This document shows positions 29,722 through 48,177 of a stretch of 64,000 bases of DNA, piece after piece. The position numbers and the translations under genes were made by a program. Under the pieces are notes generated by a model. It was not told the DNA's origin. It did no database searches and worked only from the letters and a program-made list of their open reading frames with translations. How positions within the stretch are numbered: the first letter of the stretch is position 1; each line of letters starts with the position of its first letter. This DNA is from Xanthobacter autotrophicus Py2 (GTDB lineage: Bacteria > Pseudomonadota > Alphaproteobacteria > Rhizobiales > Xanthobacteraceae): assembly GCA_000017645.1 (NCBI GenBank), contig CP000781.1, positions 3,707,501 to 3,771,500 of the forward strand, in the 5' to 3' direction.

Positions 29722-29792
29722 GAGAAACCCCCTATCCCACGGCGGCTTTTTTCGCGGCCCGTGCGGGGCGCTTGACCGACTGAGAGAGAACG

Positions 29793-30983
<1,191 letters not shown>

Positions 30984-30986
30984 TCT

Positions 30987-31361
30987 GTGGCGTGGACGAG
31001 GCGTCCACGGCCTGACGACAGGAGAGCGGCGCCCTCGGCGCCGCTCTTTTCGTTTGGCCCGGCTGTCGGCTGGCCGCGCCTCCTCCTTCTTGCGGCGGTG
31101 CTTGCCGCATCGGCGGGGGCAGGCGCGAAGGAGGCTTGCCCCGAGCGTCCGCCCTGCCAGGGCTGCGGCTGCAAGGGCGGCCCCGGCTATCGCGGGCCGG
31201 ACGGCCGCTGTGTCAGCTTCAAGAACCTCACCAAGGTGTGTGGCGACCCACCGGAAACCCGCTGCGTGTTCGAGAACGCGCCCGGCACCGGCGCGAACCA
31301 TGACTGCGCCCTCGGCATCACCCCACCGGCCGGGGCCGGGGCGGCCAAGCCCGAGGAGTGA
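30987..31361 (+). CDS. small Cys-rich putative exported protein
   Basis: The frame begins at a GTG four bases after the tuf stop and encodes 124 residues. Residues about 29-48 look like a signal-peptide core ([19 protein letters not shown]). The mature part of about 75 residues has seven cysteines (for example [15 protein letters not shown] and later single Cys), which suggests disulfides or metal binding. The tuf terminator lies inside the first 20 codons, so the real start and promoter are uncertain; the only other in-frame start seen is a GTG near 31098 that would cut the signal peptide. Function unknown. Confidence 0.5.
   Translation: MAWTRRPRPDDRRAAPSAPLFSFGPAVGWPRLLLLAAVLAASAGAGAKEACPERPPCQGCGCKGGPGYRGPDGRCVSFKNLTKVCGDPPETRCVFENAPGTGANHDCALGITPPAGAGAAKPEE
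31023..31050 (+). terminator. rho-independent terminator of tuf
   Basis: AGAGCGGCGCC and GGCGCCGCTCT form a perfect 11-bp stem with a 3-nt loop (CTC), followed by TTTTCGTTT. It lies 40 bp after the tuf stop codon. Confidence 0.9.
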
Positions 31362-31571
31362 CTGGCTGGCCTTGGCGGCGTTCCGCCTTGGGGAAAGCAG
31401 ACCCTCGCCCCTTTACACGCGCAGCGCATGCCACTACACACACCCGTCCGATGCGCTGGGTCACTCCCCGGCGCGGCGGAGTCTACCCTCGAGGCCGGCG
31501 GGCCATGGCTCGCGCTTCGAGGTGCCGGCCTGATGCCGGGGCGATGCCTTCGGGCGACGCGCTCAGGCTCT

Positions 31572-31648
31572 AGGAGTGTAGCTCAACTGGTTAGAGCACC
31601 GGTCTCCAAAACCGGGGGTTGGGGGTTCGAGTCCCTCCACTCCTGCCA
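31572..31648 (+). tRNA. tRNA-Trp (CCA anticodon)
   Basis: The acceptor stem is AGGAGTG/CACTCCT with discriminator G and encoded CCA. The anticodon stem-loop CCGGT-CTCCAAA-ACCGG gives anticodon CCA, and the T-arm is GGGGGTTCGAGTCCCTC. tRNA-Trp before secE-nusG is the classic arrangement. Confidence 0.95.
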
Positions 31649-31864
31649 CTTCCCGGGGAAGCGGCAGGCACGGCAAGACGGCGGCACGGGGCGCGACGAC
31701 GCAGCCCCACCCCCGCCCGAATGATCCCGTAGCAACGTCTCGCAAGAGCCGGCGCCGGCGGGGGACGCGATTTCATGAGGCGGCGTTCGTGCCGCGGCGA
31801 AGAGGGAGCGGGCGCCGGACGGGCCGGAGCTGCCCACCTCAAGGTACAGGCGGCGAAGAGCGCT

Positions 31865-32062
31865 ATGGCGAAGAACAGTCCTGTCGAGTTCTTTCAGCAG
31901 GTCCGCGCCGAAACGGCGAAGGTCACCTGGCCGACCCGGCGCGAGACGCTGATCACCACGGCCATGGTGTTCGTGATGGTCTTCCTTGCCTCCATCTTCT
32001 TTCTCGTCGTCGACCAGGTCCTGCGCTTCGGCGTGTCGACCCTCCTGACCCTCGGGCACTGA
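31865..32062 (+). CDS. secE: preprotein translocase subunit SecE
   Basis: This 65-residue single-pass membrane protein has the conserved amphipathic region FFQQVRAETAKVTWPTRRET and one transmembrane helix (about residues 30-50). It stabilises SecY in the SecYEG channel. The ATG at 31865 gives the short alphaproteobacterial form. The frame is open upstream to 31775 but without similarity. nusG follows after 17 bp. Confidence 0.95.
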   Translation: MAKNSPVEFFQQVRAETAKVTWPTRRETLITTAMVFVMVFLASIFFLVVDQVLRFGVSTLLTLGH

Positions 32063-32079
32063 GCGGAAAGGACGGCATC

Positions 32080-32610
32080 ATGGCAAAGCGCTGGTACATC
32101 GTTCACGCTTATTCCAACTTCGAGAAGAAGGTGGCCGATTCGATCCGCGAGCAGGCCGATCAGCGCGGGCTCACCGACCTGTTCGAGCAGATCCTCGTGC
32201 CCACCGAGAAGGTGGTGGAGGTGCGCCGCGGCCGGAAGGTGGACGCCGAGCGCAAGTTTTTCCCCGGCTATGTGCTGGTGAAGATGGACCTCACCGACGA
32301 GGCCTTCCATCTCATCAAGAACACGCCGAAGGTCACCGGCTTCCTGGGCGCCGACAACAAGCCTATGCCCATCTCCGAATCCGAGGCCATGCGCATTCTG
32401 CAGCAGGTCCAGGAAGGCATTGAGCGGCCCAAGCCCTCCATCACCTTCGAGGTGGGCGAGACGGTGAAGGTGGCCGACGGCCCGTTCGCCTCGTTCAACG
32501 GCATCGTGGAAGAGGTGGACGAGAGCCGCTCGCGCGTGAAGGTGGCGGTGTCCATCTTCGGCCGCGCGACGCCGGTGGAACTGGAATTCGCTCAGGTCGA
32601 GAAGGTCTGA
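32080..32610 (+). CDS. nusG: transcription termination/antitermination factor NusG
   Basis: This 176-residue protein has the NGN domain (MAKRWYIVHAYSNFEKKVAD, later FFPGYVLVKMDL) that binds RNA polymerase. It has a C-terminal KOW domain (GETVKVADGPFASFNGIVEEVD) that contacts Rho or ribosomal protein S10. The ATG at 32080 follows GGAAAGGA. It is standard in length and in a standard place downstream of secE. Confidence 0.97.
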   Translation: MAKRWYIVHAYSNFEKKVADSIREQADQRGLTDLFEQILVPTEKVVEVRRGRKVDAERKFFPGYVLVKMDLTDEAFHLIKNTPKVTGFLGADNKPMPISESEAMRILQQVQEGIERPKPSITFEVGETVKVADGPFASFNGIVEEVDESRSRVKVAVSIFGRATPVELEFAQVEKV

Positions 32611-32776
32611 GCCGAACGGGCGGCGTTCGCGCCGCCTGAAGTGGGTGCCGTGCCGCAGGGCAGGGCGCCGGCGTGGGAGGGGAGGGAGCGTCTCGCCAAG
32701 CGCTCCTCGATCCGCACCACGCGATCCCGCCCGCCAGCCCCCGAGGGGGTGAGCGGCGCATTCTGGGAGTTGTGCA

Positions 32777-33226
32777 ATGGCGAAGAAAATTACCGGTTAC
32801 GTCAAGCTGCAGGTGCCTGCCGGCAGCGCCAATCCGGCCCCGCCGATTGGTCCCGCGCTCGGTCAGCGCGGCCTGAACATCATGGAATTCTGCAAGGCGT
32901 TCAACGCCCAGACCGCGCAGCTCGAAAAGGGCATGCCGATCCCGGTGGTGATCACCGCCTACCAGGACCGCTCCTTCACCTTTGAGCTGAAGACCCCGCC
33001 GGTCTCCTACTTCCTGAAGAAGGCCGCCGGCCTTGAGACCAAGAAGAAGCCCGGCTCCGGCTCCAAGACGCCCGGCAAGGGCACCTTCGTGGGCAAGGTC
33101 ACCCGTGCCCAGCTCTCGGAGATCGCCGAGAAGAAGATGAAGGATCTGAACTGCGAGACCGTCGAGGCCGCTGTCCAGATGATCGAAGGTTCGGCCCGTT
33201 CCATGGGCCTGCAGGTTCAGGGGTGA
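32777..33226 (+). CDS. rplK: 50S ribosomal protein L11
   Basis: This 149-residue protein begins with the L11 signature ([20 protein letters not shown], then [19 protein letters not shown]) and ends with the C-terminal rRNA-binding domain. It supports the GTPase-associated centre. Its stop overlaps the GTG that could start rplA, so the two are translationally coupled. Confidence 0.97.
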   Translation: MAKKITGYVKLQVPAGSANPAPPIGPALGQRGLNIMEFCKAFNAQTAQLEKGMPIPVVITAYQDRSFTFELKTPPVSYFLKKAAGLETKKKPGSGSKTPGKGTFVGKVTRAQLSEIAEKKMKDLNCETVEAAVQMIEGSARSMGLQVQG

Positions 33227-33231
33227 GCGCC

Positions 33232-33930
33232 ATGGCGAAGCAAGGCAAGCGCATCCGCGCCGTCAACGAAGGCATTGACCGCGTCAAGCTCTATCCCCTC
33301 GACGAGGCCTTGGCCCTCCTGAAGGAGCGCACCACGGCCAAGTTCGACGAGACCATCGAGGTCGCGCTGAACCTCGGTGTCGATCCTCGCCATGCGGACC
33401 AGATGGTCCGCGGCGTGTGCAACCTGCCCAACGGCTCGGGTCGTACCGTGCGCGTGGCGGTGTTCGCCCGTGGCGCCAAGGCTGACGAAGCCAAGGCGGC
33501 GGGTGCCGACATCGTCGGTGCCGAGGACCTGCTGGAGACCATCCAGGGCGGCACCATCGAGTTCGATCGCTGCATCGCGACCCCGGACCTGATGCCGCTG
33601 GTCGGCCGTCTCGGCAAGGTGCTCGGCCCGCGCGGCCTGATGCCGAACCCGAAGGTCGGCACCGTGACCATGGACGTGAAGGGCGCTGTCGCCGCCGCCA
33701 AGGGCGGCGCGGTGGAGTTCCGCGTCGAGAAGGCCGGCATCATCCATGGCGGCATCGGCAAGGCCTCGTTCCCGGCCGACAAGCTGGCCGAAAACATCCG
33801 CGCCTTCGTGGACGCGGTGGTGAAGGCCAAGCCGGCCGGCGCCAAGGGCACCTACCTGCAGCGCGTGGCGGTGTCTTCCACCATGGGCCCGGGCATCAAG
33901 GTGGAACCGGCGACCGTTCACACGGCCTGA
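33232..33930 (+). CDS. rplA: 50S ribosomal protein L1
   Basis: This 232-residue protein of the L1 stalk has [21 protein letters not shown], the L1 family signature. In other bacteria L1 also represses its own operon mRNA. The ATG at 33232 gives the usual MAKQGKR start. A GTG at 33223 overlapping the rplK stop is an alternative. A strong terminator follows, so rplKA is separated from rplJL. Confidence 0.97.
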   Translation: MAKQGKRIRAVNEGIDRVKLYPLDEALALLKERTTAKFDETIEVALNLGVDPRHADQMVRGVCNLPNGSGRTVRVAVFARGAKADEAKAAGADIVGAEDLLETIQGGTIEFDRCIATPDLMPLVGRLGKVLGPRGLMPNPKVGTVTMDVKGAVAAAKGGAVEFRVEKAGIIHGGIGKASFPADKLAENIRAFVDAVVKAKPAGAKGTYLQRVAVSSTMGPGIKVEPATVHTA

Positions 33931-33955
33931 TTCCGTCGACGCTTGCGCGTTTTTG

Positions 33956-33984
33956 AAAGGCCGGGACTCGTGCCCGGCCTTTTG
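33956..33984 (+). terminator. rho-independent terminator of rplKA
   Basis: AAAGGCCGGG and CCCGGCCTTT form a perfect 10-bp stem with a 7-nt loop. The T-rich end (CCTTTTGC) completes an intrinsic terminator 25 bp after the rplA stop. Confidence 0.85.
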
Positions 33985-34142
33985 CATTGCGGGAGCTTTC
34001 GTTGCCGCCGTGTTAAGGTGGTGTCATCTTCCGGCAGGGCAGGCCTGCGTTCTGAGCGGTTCTGCTGCACTGCAACAGGGTTTATCTTTCTCTCAAATGC
34101 TGCGTCGCAGCTGGTGTTCCGCCCCGCGGAAGGAGAAAGACA

Positions 34143-34379
34143 ATGTACGCACTTTACACCCTTTGGGTTGCCCTCCGCAGCTTCTTCGCCGGTGAAGTCC
34201 TGCGCCGCCGCGTGATCGACGAACTCGCTTCCCTGAGCGACCGCGACCTGTCCGACATGGGCGTCAGCCGCTCGGAGATCCGCCGCCTCGCCCGCGAAGC
34301 CGCCGAGGAAGCCATGCGCCCCGCCGCCCAGCCCGCCGCTCGCCCGGCGACGATTGCGGGTTCGGTCCGCACCGCCTGA
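34143..34379 (+). CDS. DUF1127 small protein
   Basis: This 78-residue protein has the DUF1127 core (LRRRVIDELASLSDRDLSDMG, followed by VSRSEI) and an Ala/Pro-rich tail. Small DUF1127 proteins in alphaproteobacteria have been linked to phosphate and RNA metabolism; this copy is not characterised. GGAGAA precedes the start. It lies between the terminator of rplKA and the long leader of rplJL and so breaks the usual L11-L1-L10-L12 order. Confidence 0.85.
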   Translation: MYALYTLWVALRSFFAGEVLRRRVIDELASLSDRDLSDMGVSRSEIRRLAREAAEEAMRPAAQPAARPATIAGSVRTA

Positions 34380-35136
34380 GACTGCACTGCCAACCGGCTC
34401 GCTCACTTGATCGGGCTGGCAAGGGAAGGGGCCGTCGTACCCAGCCGGGTGCGACGGGAAACGTGCTGACCGAAGGCTGTCGCGAAGTCCGCCTGCCTTA
34501 AGGAACCGACGCCCCTCCGCGCCGTGTGACGGGCGCACCATCCGCCTCATGCAAAAACTGCGCAAAGGGCGTGACAAGAGGCGCGCGACCCTATATATGG
34601 GCTGTTTCCGGATGGTCCGCCGTTCGGTACCAAGTATCTGTGGCTTTCACCCTTGACGGGGTGAAAGGGCTGGGAGGGTTCGCCCGCCCGGCCTCATCGT
34701 CTGTTAGATATCTGTTTTCGCGACCCTTGGGCCGTGGCGCGGATACCGGCAGGCGATAGTCCTGTCCGAGACTGCCGGCGCCCTGATGTTCGCTCAAATC
34801 GGCGAACGATCAAGGCTTAATTCTCGCACCCGCCTCGCCGAGGCGGTTTCGGAGAGCCAGCATAGACGGGGAAGACCGGAGTTTTGCCTCCGCAGGCCAG
34901 GGTCGCCAAGACTTTGTGCCGCGGGGATGAAGATCGGTTCGGAACCAGCGCCTTGCGCTTCGCGACACGGTTATCCGTGCCCGGATCAAGAGGGGACAGG
35001 GCATGAGAGCGTCGCGGATCGCGGCCTTCATGTCGCTTTCGACAGGTTGGTCGCGGCACGCGGCAAGGCGCAACCGGCGGGATCTCGAGCCCCATTCGGG
35101 GTGAGGATGCCGCCACAGGCTTAAAGAGAGCCAGAC
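34380..35136 (+). other. 757-bp non-coding region upstream of rplJ (probable L10 leader)
   Basis: No supported gene is seen in this stretch. It has a candidate promoter at 34571-34599 and a short hairpin CCGCCTCG-C-CGAGGCGG followed by TTTC (34830-34846). Its last 250 bases are rich in potential pairing. In many bacteria the mRNA just before rplJ folds into a leader bound by L10 or L10(L12)4 for feedback control; the equivalent is expected here but I cannot fold it by eye. Confidence 0.5.
34571..34599 (+). promoter_or_regulatory. candidate promoter for rplJL-rpoBC
   Basis: GTGACA (34571-34576) and TATATG (34594-34599) are 17 bp apart, within a rare AT-rich patch (CTATATATGG). It lies downstream of the DUF1127 gene and upstream of the rplJ leader, which would give a 5' leader of about 530 nt. 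Confidence 0.5.
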
Positions 35137-35655
35137 GTGGATCGAGCGCAAAAACAAGAGCTCGTCACGACGCTCACGGATGTGTTCAAGAGCACGTCCG
35201 TCGTCGTGGTCGCCCACTATTCCGGCCTCACCGTTGCCCAGCTGTCGCGCCTGCGCCGGCAGATGAAGGCAAGCGGTGCGACCGTGAAGGTGGCAAAGAA
35301 CCGCCTCGCCAAGATCGCTCTGGAAGGCTCCGACGTCGCCCATGTGTCGTCCCTGCTCAAGGGACCGACCCTGATCGCCTATTCCAGCGATCCGGTGGCG
35401 GCGCCGAAGGTGGCTGTCGACTTCGCCAAGACGAATGACAAGTTCGTGATCCTCGGCGGAGCGATGGGCACTACGGCCCTGAACGTGGACGGAGTGAAGG
35501 CGCTTGCGACCCTTCCGTCCCTGGACGAACTGCGTGCCAAGCTCGTCGGCCTTATCCAGGCCCCGGCGACCAAGATCGCGCAGGTCACCACCGCGCCGGC
35601 AGCCAAGCTCGCCCGCGTGTTCGGGGCCTATGCCAAACAGGACGAAGCTGCGTGA
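35137..35655 (+). CDS. rplJ: 50S ribosomal protein L10
   Basis: This 172-residue protein anchors L7/L12 to the ribosome. The N-terminal domain ([20 protein letters not shown], and later [12 protein letters not shown]) binds rRNA, and the C-terminal helix with [12 protein letters not shown] binds L12 dimers. It starts with GTG at 35137 after AAAGAGAG. It is followed by rplL after 69 bp. Confidence 0.96.
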   Translation: MDRAQKQELVTTLTDVFKSTSVVVVAHYSGLTVAQLSRLRRQMKASGATVKVAKNRLAKIALEGSDVAHVSSLLKGPTLIAYSSDPVAAPKVAVDFAKTNDKFVILGGAMGTTALNVDGVKALATLPSLDELRAKLVGLIQAPATKIAQVTTAPAAKLARVFGAYAKQDEAA

Positions 35656-35724
35656 GGGCCGGGCCGCATCAGGCGGCCTGATCTCGCAAATCCAGAATCC
35701 GAACCTATCTTAAGGACTATTCCC

Positions 35725-36099
<375 letters not shown>

Positions 36100-36111
36100 G
36101 CTTGTGACGTT

Positions 36112-36139
36112 CAGGGTCCCGGCTTGCGCCGGGACCCTG
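36112..36139 (+). terminator. rplL-rpoB hairpin, probable attenuator (first of two)
   Basis: CAGGGTCCCGGC and GCCGGGACCCTG make a perfect 12-bp stem with a TTGC tetraloop, 13 bp after rplL. No T-run follows, so it is more likely an attenuator or RNase processing site than a full terminator. In E. coli the rplL-rpoB gap also carries an attenuator that lowers rpoBC expression relative to the ribosomal genes. Confidence 0.7.
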
Positions 36140-36185
36140 TCCATAGCATCGCTCCCGGTGTTTCGGGGGCGATGCATCGGAGACG

Positions 36186-36240
36186 ACGGTTCTCCCGGCA
36201 GCCGGTGCGGGCAACGCCCCGCGGCTTCCGGGAGAGCCGT
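36186..36240 (+). other. second strong hairpin in the rplL-rpoB leader
   Basis: ACGGTTCTCCCGG (36186-36198) pairs with CCGGGAGAGCCGT (36228-36240), 13 bp including one G-T pair. A further inner GCCG/CGGC helix follows. No T-run follows. It lies about 145 bp before the rpoB start and could act in mRNA processing or control of rpoB translation. Confidence 0.6.
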
Positions 36241-36383
36241 CATAATGCTGAAGAGGGATGGCTTTTGCCCCCACCTCTTCAGGTTTGACGGTGGTGAGGT
36301 TCCGGTGCCGGCGCGGCGTGCCCTGGTCTCTATCGAGACGAAGGGTGCCGGCTCCAGGGGGACCAGGACGGACGAGGATCGAG

Positions 36384-40460
<4,077 letters not shown>

Positions 40461-40597
40461 CGGGATCGCGCGGCCCGGTTGGGACGCGCCTGCCGCCCCG
40501 TCCTTAAGGACCACATCCGCGCATCGCGGACCGCCTGACCGGCGCATCGGCCGGTCAGGGTCGAAGATAAAGGCCCACTTCGTTTGGGAGCCAGCTC

Positions 40598-44782
<4,185 letters not shown>

Positions 44783-44811
44783 GCGCCAGGCGACAGCCTG
44801 ACGGAACAAGG

Positions 44812-44843
44812 AAAGGCCGCCCCCCGGGGCGGCCTTTTCTTTT
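44812..44843 (+). terminator. rho-independent terminator of rpoBC
   Basis: AAAGGCCGCCC and GGGCGGCCTTT form an 11-bp stem with a CCCG-type loop, followed by TCTTTT. It lies 30 bp after the rpoC stop codon. Confidence 0.9.
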
Positions 44844-45117
44844 GGGGGAGCGGCGGGGCGGAAAGCGGGCGCGTTTCCACGCGCGCTGCGCTTCGGGGAT
44901 TGGAGGCTGGTCGCGAGGGCGGACGGATTGGGACCGCCGCCCTATGCCTGACTCAAGAAAGGCGCTTGTGCAGCCCTAGCTGGTCTGCCTTCTACCTCGC
45001 CGTCTCGGCGGCGCATCCTGTCCCGCCGGTGATCTGAAAAGCCGATCGTGTCGCACCAGAGCGGCGACATTCCATCTGGATGCCGAGGCGTCCTCCGGCC
45101 TCTTGAGTCGCAAAAGA
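44844..45117. other. spacer between convergent rpoC and TRAP operon
   Basis: No gene is supported here. The stretch lies between two facing terminators, one for rpoBC and one for the TRAP operon. Nothing else with clear structure is seen. Confidence 0.5.
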
Positions 45118-45153
45118 AAGGGCCACCCGAGCGGTTCTGCCCGGGCGGCCCTT
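45118..45153 (-). terminator. terminator of the uronate/TRAP operon
   Basis: Read on the minus strand, AAGGGCC-G-CCCG pairs with CGGG-T-GGCCCTT (one mismatch) across a loop, and TCTTTTG follows. It lies about 40 bp past the dctM-type stop. Confidence 0.8.
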
Positions 45154-45191
45154 GTGCTCTTTCCTCCGCCGCCCAGCCGGGCGGCTGGACT

Positions 45192-46472
45192 TCACTTCAG
45201 CAGGTCATGGACCAGCATGGAGGTTTCCGGCACCAGGGTCACGATCATCAGCGTCACCCACAGGGCCAGCATGAACGGCCAGATCGACCGCACCACCTGG
45301 GACACAGACACCTCGCCGATGGCGCAGCCAAGATAAAAGGCGGCGCCCACCGGCGGGGTATTGAGGCCGATGGTGGAGTTGAGCAGCACGATGATGCCGA
45401 ACTGCACCGGGTCCATGCCGTAGTGCTGCACGATGGGCAGGAAGATGGGCGTGCACACCAGGATATGCGCCGCCATGTCCAGGAAGATGCCGAACAGGAA
45501 CAGCGCGATATTGACCAGGATGAAGATCACCCACGGCCGCGTGCTGATGCTGGCCAGTGCGTCGCCCACCATGTCGGCGATGCCGTAGATGCTCATGAGA
45601 TAGCCGAACATGGTGGAGATGCCGATCAGCAGCAGCACGATGCCGGTGGTCTTGGCGGCCTTCGCCGCCGCCATGAGGAAGTGTTGCCAGGTGAGGCTGC
45701 GGTAGACCAGGGTAGTGAGCAGCAGGGCGTAGCCCACCGCCACGGCGCCCGCCTCGGCCGCGGTGAAGACGCCCGACAGGATGCCGCCGACGATGATCAC
45801 CACAATGAACAGCCCCGGCAGCGCCGCCGCAAGGCTCAGCCACACTTCGCCCCAGCCGGTGAACGGGCTGCTGGGATAGCCTCGTGAGCGCGCCACGAAA
45901 TAGGCGGCCAGCAGGTTGGCGATGGTGAGCATGGCTGCGGGCACGGCGCCGGCCATGATCAGCGAGCTCATGGAGACCGCGCCGCCGGCCGCCAGCGAAT
46001 AGATGATCATGTTGTGGCTGGTGGGCATCAGCGCGCCCACGAGCGAGGAATAGGTGGTGACGTTCACCGCATAGTCGGCGTCGATCCCCTCCTTCTTCAT
46101 GAGCGGGATCAGCGCCGAGCCCATGGCCGACACATCGGCCACCGGCGAGCCGGAAATGCCGCCGAACATGGTGCAGGCCACCACATTGGTCATGCCCAGT
46201 CCGCCGCGCACATGGCCCACCAGCGCCTTCGAGCAGCGGATGATGCGGTGCGCGACGCCGCCATACATCATCAGTTCACCGGTCAGGATGAAGAACGGGA
46301 TGGTGAGGAAGGCGAAGACATTCATGCCCGACGCCATCCGCTGGAACACCACCGCGAGCGGCAATCCTTCGTAAAGAACGGTGGCGATGGAAGAAAGGCC
46401 GATGGCGAACACCACCGGCATGCCGATGAGGAGCGTGGCGATGAAGGTGACGACAAGAATGATCAGTGCCAT
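45192..46472 (-). CDS. TRAP transporter large permease (DctM type)
   Basis: This 426-residue integral membrane protein has about 12 hydrophobic segments and the DctM signatures FFILTGELMMYGGVAHRI and FGGISGSPVADVSAMGS. It is the ion-coupled translocation subunit of a tripartite TRAP transporter. The ATG at 46472 overlaps the small permease gene by 10 bp. Association with the uronate pathway suggests it imports hexuronates. It ends the operon. Confidence 0.93.
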   Translation of the reverse strand: MALIILVVTFIATLLIGMPVVFAIGLSSIATVLYEGLPLAVVFQRMASGMNVFAFLTIPFFILTGELMMYGGVAHRIIRCSKALVGHVRGGLGMTNVVACTMFGGISGSPVADVSAMGSALIPLMKKEGIDADYAVNVTTYSSLVGALMPTSHNMIIYSLAAGGAVSMSSLIMAGAVPAAMLTIANLLAAYFVARSRGYPSSPFTGWGEVWLSLAAALPGLFIVVIIVGGILSGVFTAAEAGAVAVGYALLLTTLVYRSLTWQHFLMAAAKAAKTTGIVLLLIGISTMFGYLMSIYGIADMVGDALASISTRPWVIFILVNIALFLFGIFLDMAAHILVCTPIFLPIVQHYGMDPVQFGIIVLLNSTIGLNTPPVGAAFYLGCAIGEVSVSQVVRSIWPFMLALWVTLMIVTLVPETSMLVHDLLK

Positions 46473-47026
46473 GACGCAACCACCTTGATATTCAATAGAG
46501 TTGCGACGATGCGCTCCACCGCGAACATGCTGATGAGGATCCCGCCGATGGCGAGCGGGATGTAGGACCAGGCCTGCGAGATCGGCAGGCCGGGATTGAC
46601 GTACGCCCACATCTCGTCGGCCAGGATCGCGCCGCCCCAGGCCATGCACAGGCCGAACACGATCATGCCGAGATAGACCACGATCAGCCCGGCCTTGCGG
46701 ATCGGCGGCGGAGCCAGGATCAGGATGGATTCAACGCCGATGTGCCGGTCGTCGCGCACGCCCACGGCGGCGGCGAAGCACGTGACATAGAGCACGAGCA
46801 CGAGGGCGAAGATCTCGGTCCAGGCCGGCGAGTCGTTCAGCACGTAGCGGCCGAAGATCTGGTAGAGCACTGAGACGGTGATCAGCATCAGCCCCGCCAC
46901 CGAGAGCTTGAGGCAGATGCGCGACAGCAAGGCGTGGACGGCGAAATAGGTGCCGAGCCATCCCGTTGTGTTCAGGGTCGTGCGGCCTTGCGGGGCCAAT
47001 GGGTCAGTGGGCGGGGGGGCGTCCAT
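46463..47026 (-). CDS. TRAP transporter small permease (DctQ type)
   Basis: This 187-residue membrane protein has four hydrophobic segments, preceded by about 35 hydrophilic residues, and the DctQ-like VLYQIFGRYVLNDSPAWTEIFAL region. It partners the large permease and the periplasmic binding protein of the same operon. Its stop lies inside the large-permease start region, so the two are translationally coupled. Confidence 0.92.
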   Translation of the reverse strand: MDAPPPTDPLAPQGRTTLNTTGWLGTYFAVHALLSRICLKLSVAGLMLITVSVLYQIFGRYVLNDSPAWTEIFALVLVLYVTCFAAAVGVRDDRHIGVESILILAPPPIRKAGLIVVYLGMIVFGLCMAWGGAILADEMWAYVNPGLPISQAWSYIPLAIGGILISMFAVERIVATLLNIKVVASWH

Positions 47027-47143
47027 GGCGTGTCCTCCGGGAAGGGTCCTCGCGGTGCCTCGTGCCCGGCCGCCTTCGGCTGCACCGCTTCTGGCGCGGT
47101 GCAGCCCTCCGGGTCCGGCAGGATGTGCCGAGGCAGCGGCGGC

Positions 47144-48118
47144 TTATTGGGCCGCCTTGATGCGCGTGATCATGTCCTTGAGCTTGGGATCGGTGACGAA
47201 CTGGTCGTAGAGCGGCTGCACCGCGGCCTGGAACGGCGCCTTGTCGATGGTGATGACCTCGACGCCGGCCTTCTCCACCTTCTCGCGGGAGGAGATTTCC
47301 ATGGCGTCCCAGAGCTGGCGCATGTAGCCGACCGAGTTCTTGGCCGCCTTGCGCACCTGGACCTGCTCCTCGGGCGTGAAGCTGTCAAACACGCGCTTGG
47401 AGATCAGCAGCACTTCCGGCGCCATGGAGTGCTCGCTCAGGCTGTAGTTCTTGGCCGCCTCGTAATGGTGGAAATTGTCGTAGCTCGGCCAGTTGTTTTC
47501 CGCGCCGTCGATGAGGCCGCTCTTGAGGCCGGTGAAGACCTCGCCGGCGGGCATGGGCGTGGCGTTGGCGCCGAGCAGCTTCATCATGGACACCCAGATG
47601 TCGGACTGCTGCACGCGGATCTTCTTGCCCTTCAGGTCCTCCAGCTTGCGGATGGGCGTGGTGGCATAGAAGGAGCGGGCGCCGGAATCGTAGAAGGCGA
47701 GGCCTACGAGGCCGTGGGAGGCGCAATCGGCGAGGATCTCGTCGCCGATGGGCCCGTCGAGCACGGCGCGCATGTGCGCCTTGTCACGGAACAGGAAGGG
47801 CAGGACCGGCACGGTCATGGCCGGGCACACGGTGTTCAGCGTGCCGGAATTGATGCGGATGAAGTCCAGAGCGCCGAGCTTCACCTGCTCGATGGTGTCC
47901 TTCTCGCTGCCGAGCTGCGAGTTCGGGAAGACCTTGATGGAGATCTTGCCATTGGTCTCCTTGTTCAGCTCATCGCTCATGGACTGGACGGCCTTGACCG
48001 TCGGATAGTCCGCGGGCTGCACGTCGGCGGAGCGGTACTGCCGTGCCTGTGCCGCGAGCGGCGTAAGGGCGATCACCGAAGTCATCGCCGCGGCGACATA
48101 GAGCGCCAATCCCTTCAT
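47144..48118 (-). CDS. TRAP periplasmic substrate-binding protein (DctP type)
   Basis: This 324-residue protein has a signal peptide (cleavage near AQA-RQ) and the DctP family fold. Features are NGKISIKVFPNSQLGSEKDTIEQV, an arginine in KIRVQQSDIW of the carboxylate-binding region, and SGLIDGAENNWPSY. TRAP binding proteins usually hold a sugar acid or dicarboxylate by a conserved Arg. In this operon the ligand is probably galacturonate, glucuronate or an aldarate. Confidence 0.93.
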   Translation of the reverse strand: MKGLALYVAAAMTSVIALTPLAAQARQYRSADVQPADYPTVKAVQSMSDELNKETNGKISIKVFPNSQLGSEKDTIEQVKLGALDFIRINSGTLNTVCPAMTVPVLPFLFRDKAHMRAVLDGPIGDEILADCASHGLVGLAFYDSGARSFYATTPIRKLEDLKGKKIRVQQSDIWVSMMKLLGANATPMPAGEVFTGLKSGLIDGAENNWPSYDNFHHYEAAKNYSLSEHSMAPEVLLISKRVFDSFTPEEQVQVRKAAKNSVGYMRQLWDAMEISSREKVEKAGVEVITIDKAPFQAAVQPLYDQFVTDPKLKDMITRIKAAQ

Positions 48119-48177
48119 GTCTTCCTCCCTGTCCGTATTTGCTGGATCTCGGTGTCTTTGAGCTTGGGTCGCCGGGG

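Noticed and set aside
29722..29792. Possible terminator (GGCGGCTTTTTTCGCGG) before tuf
   Set aside because: The T-run is inside rather than after a short imperfect stem, so it was not called a terminator.
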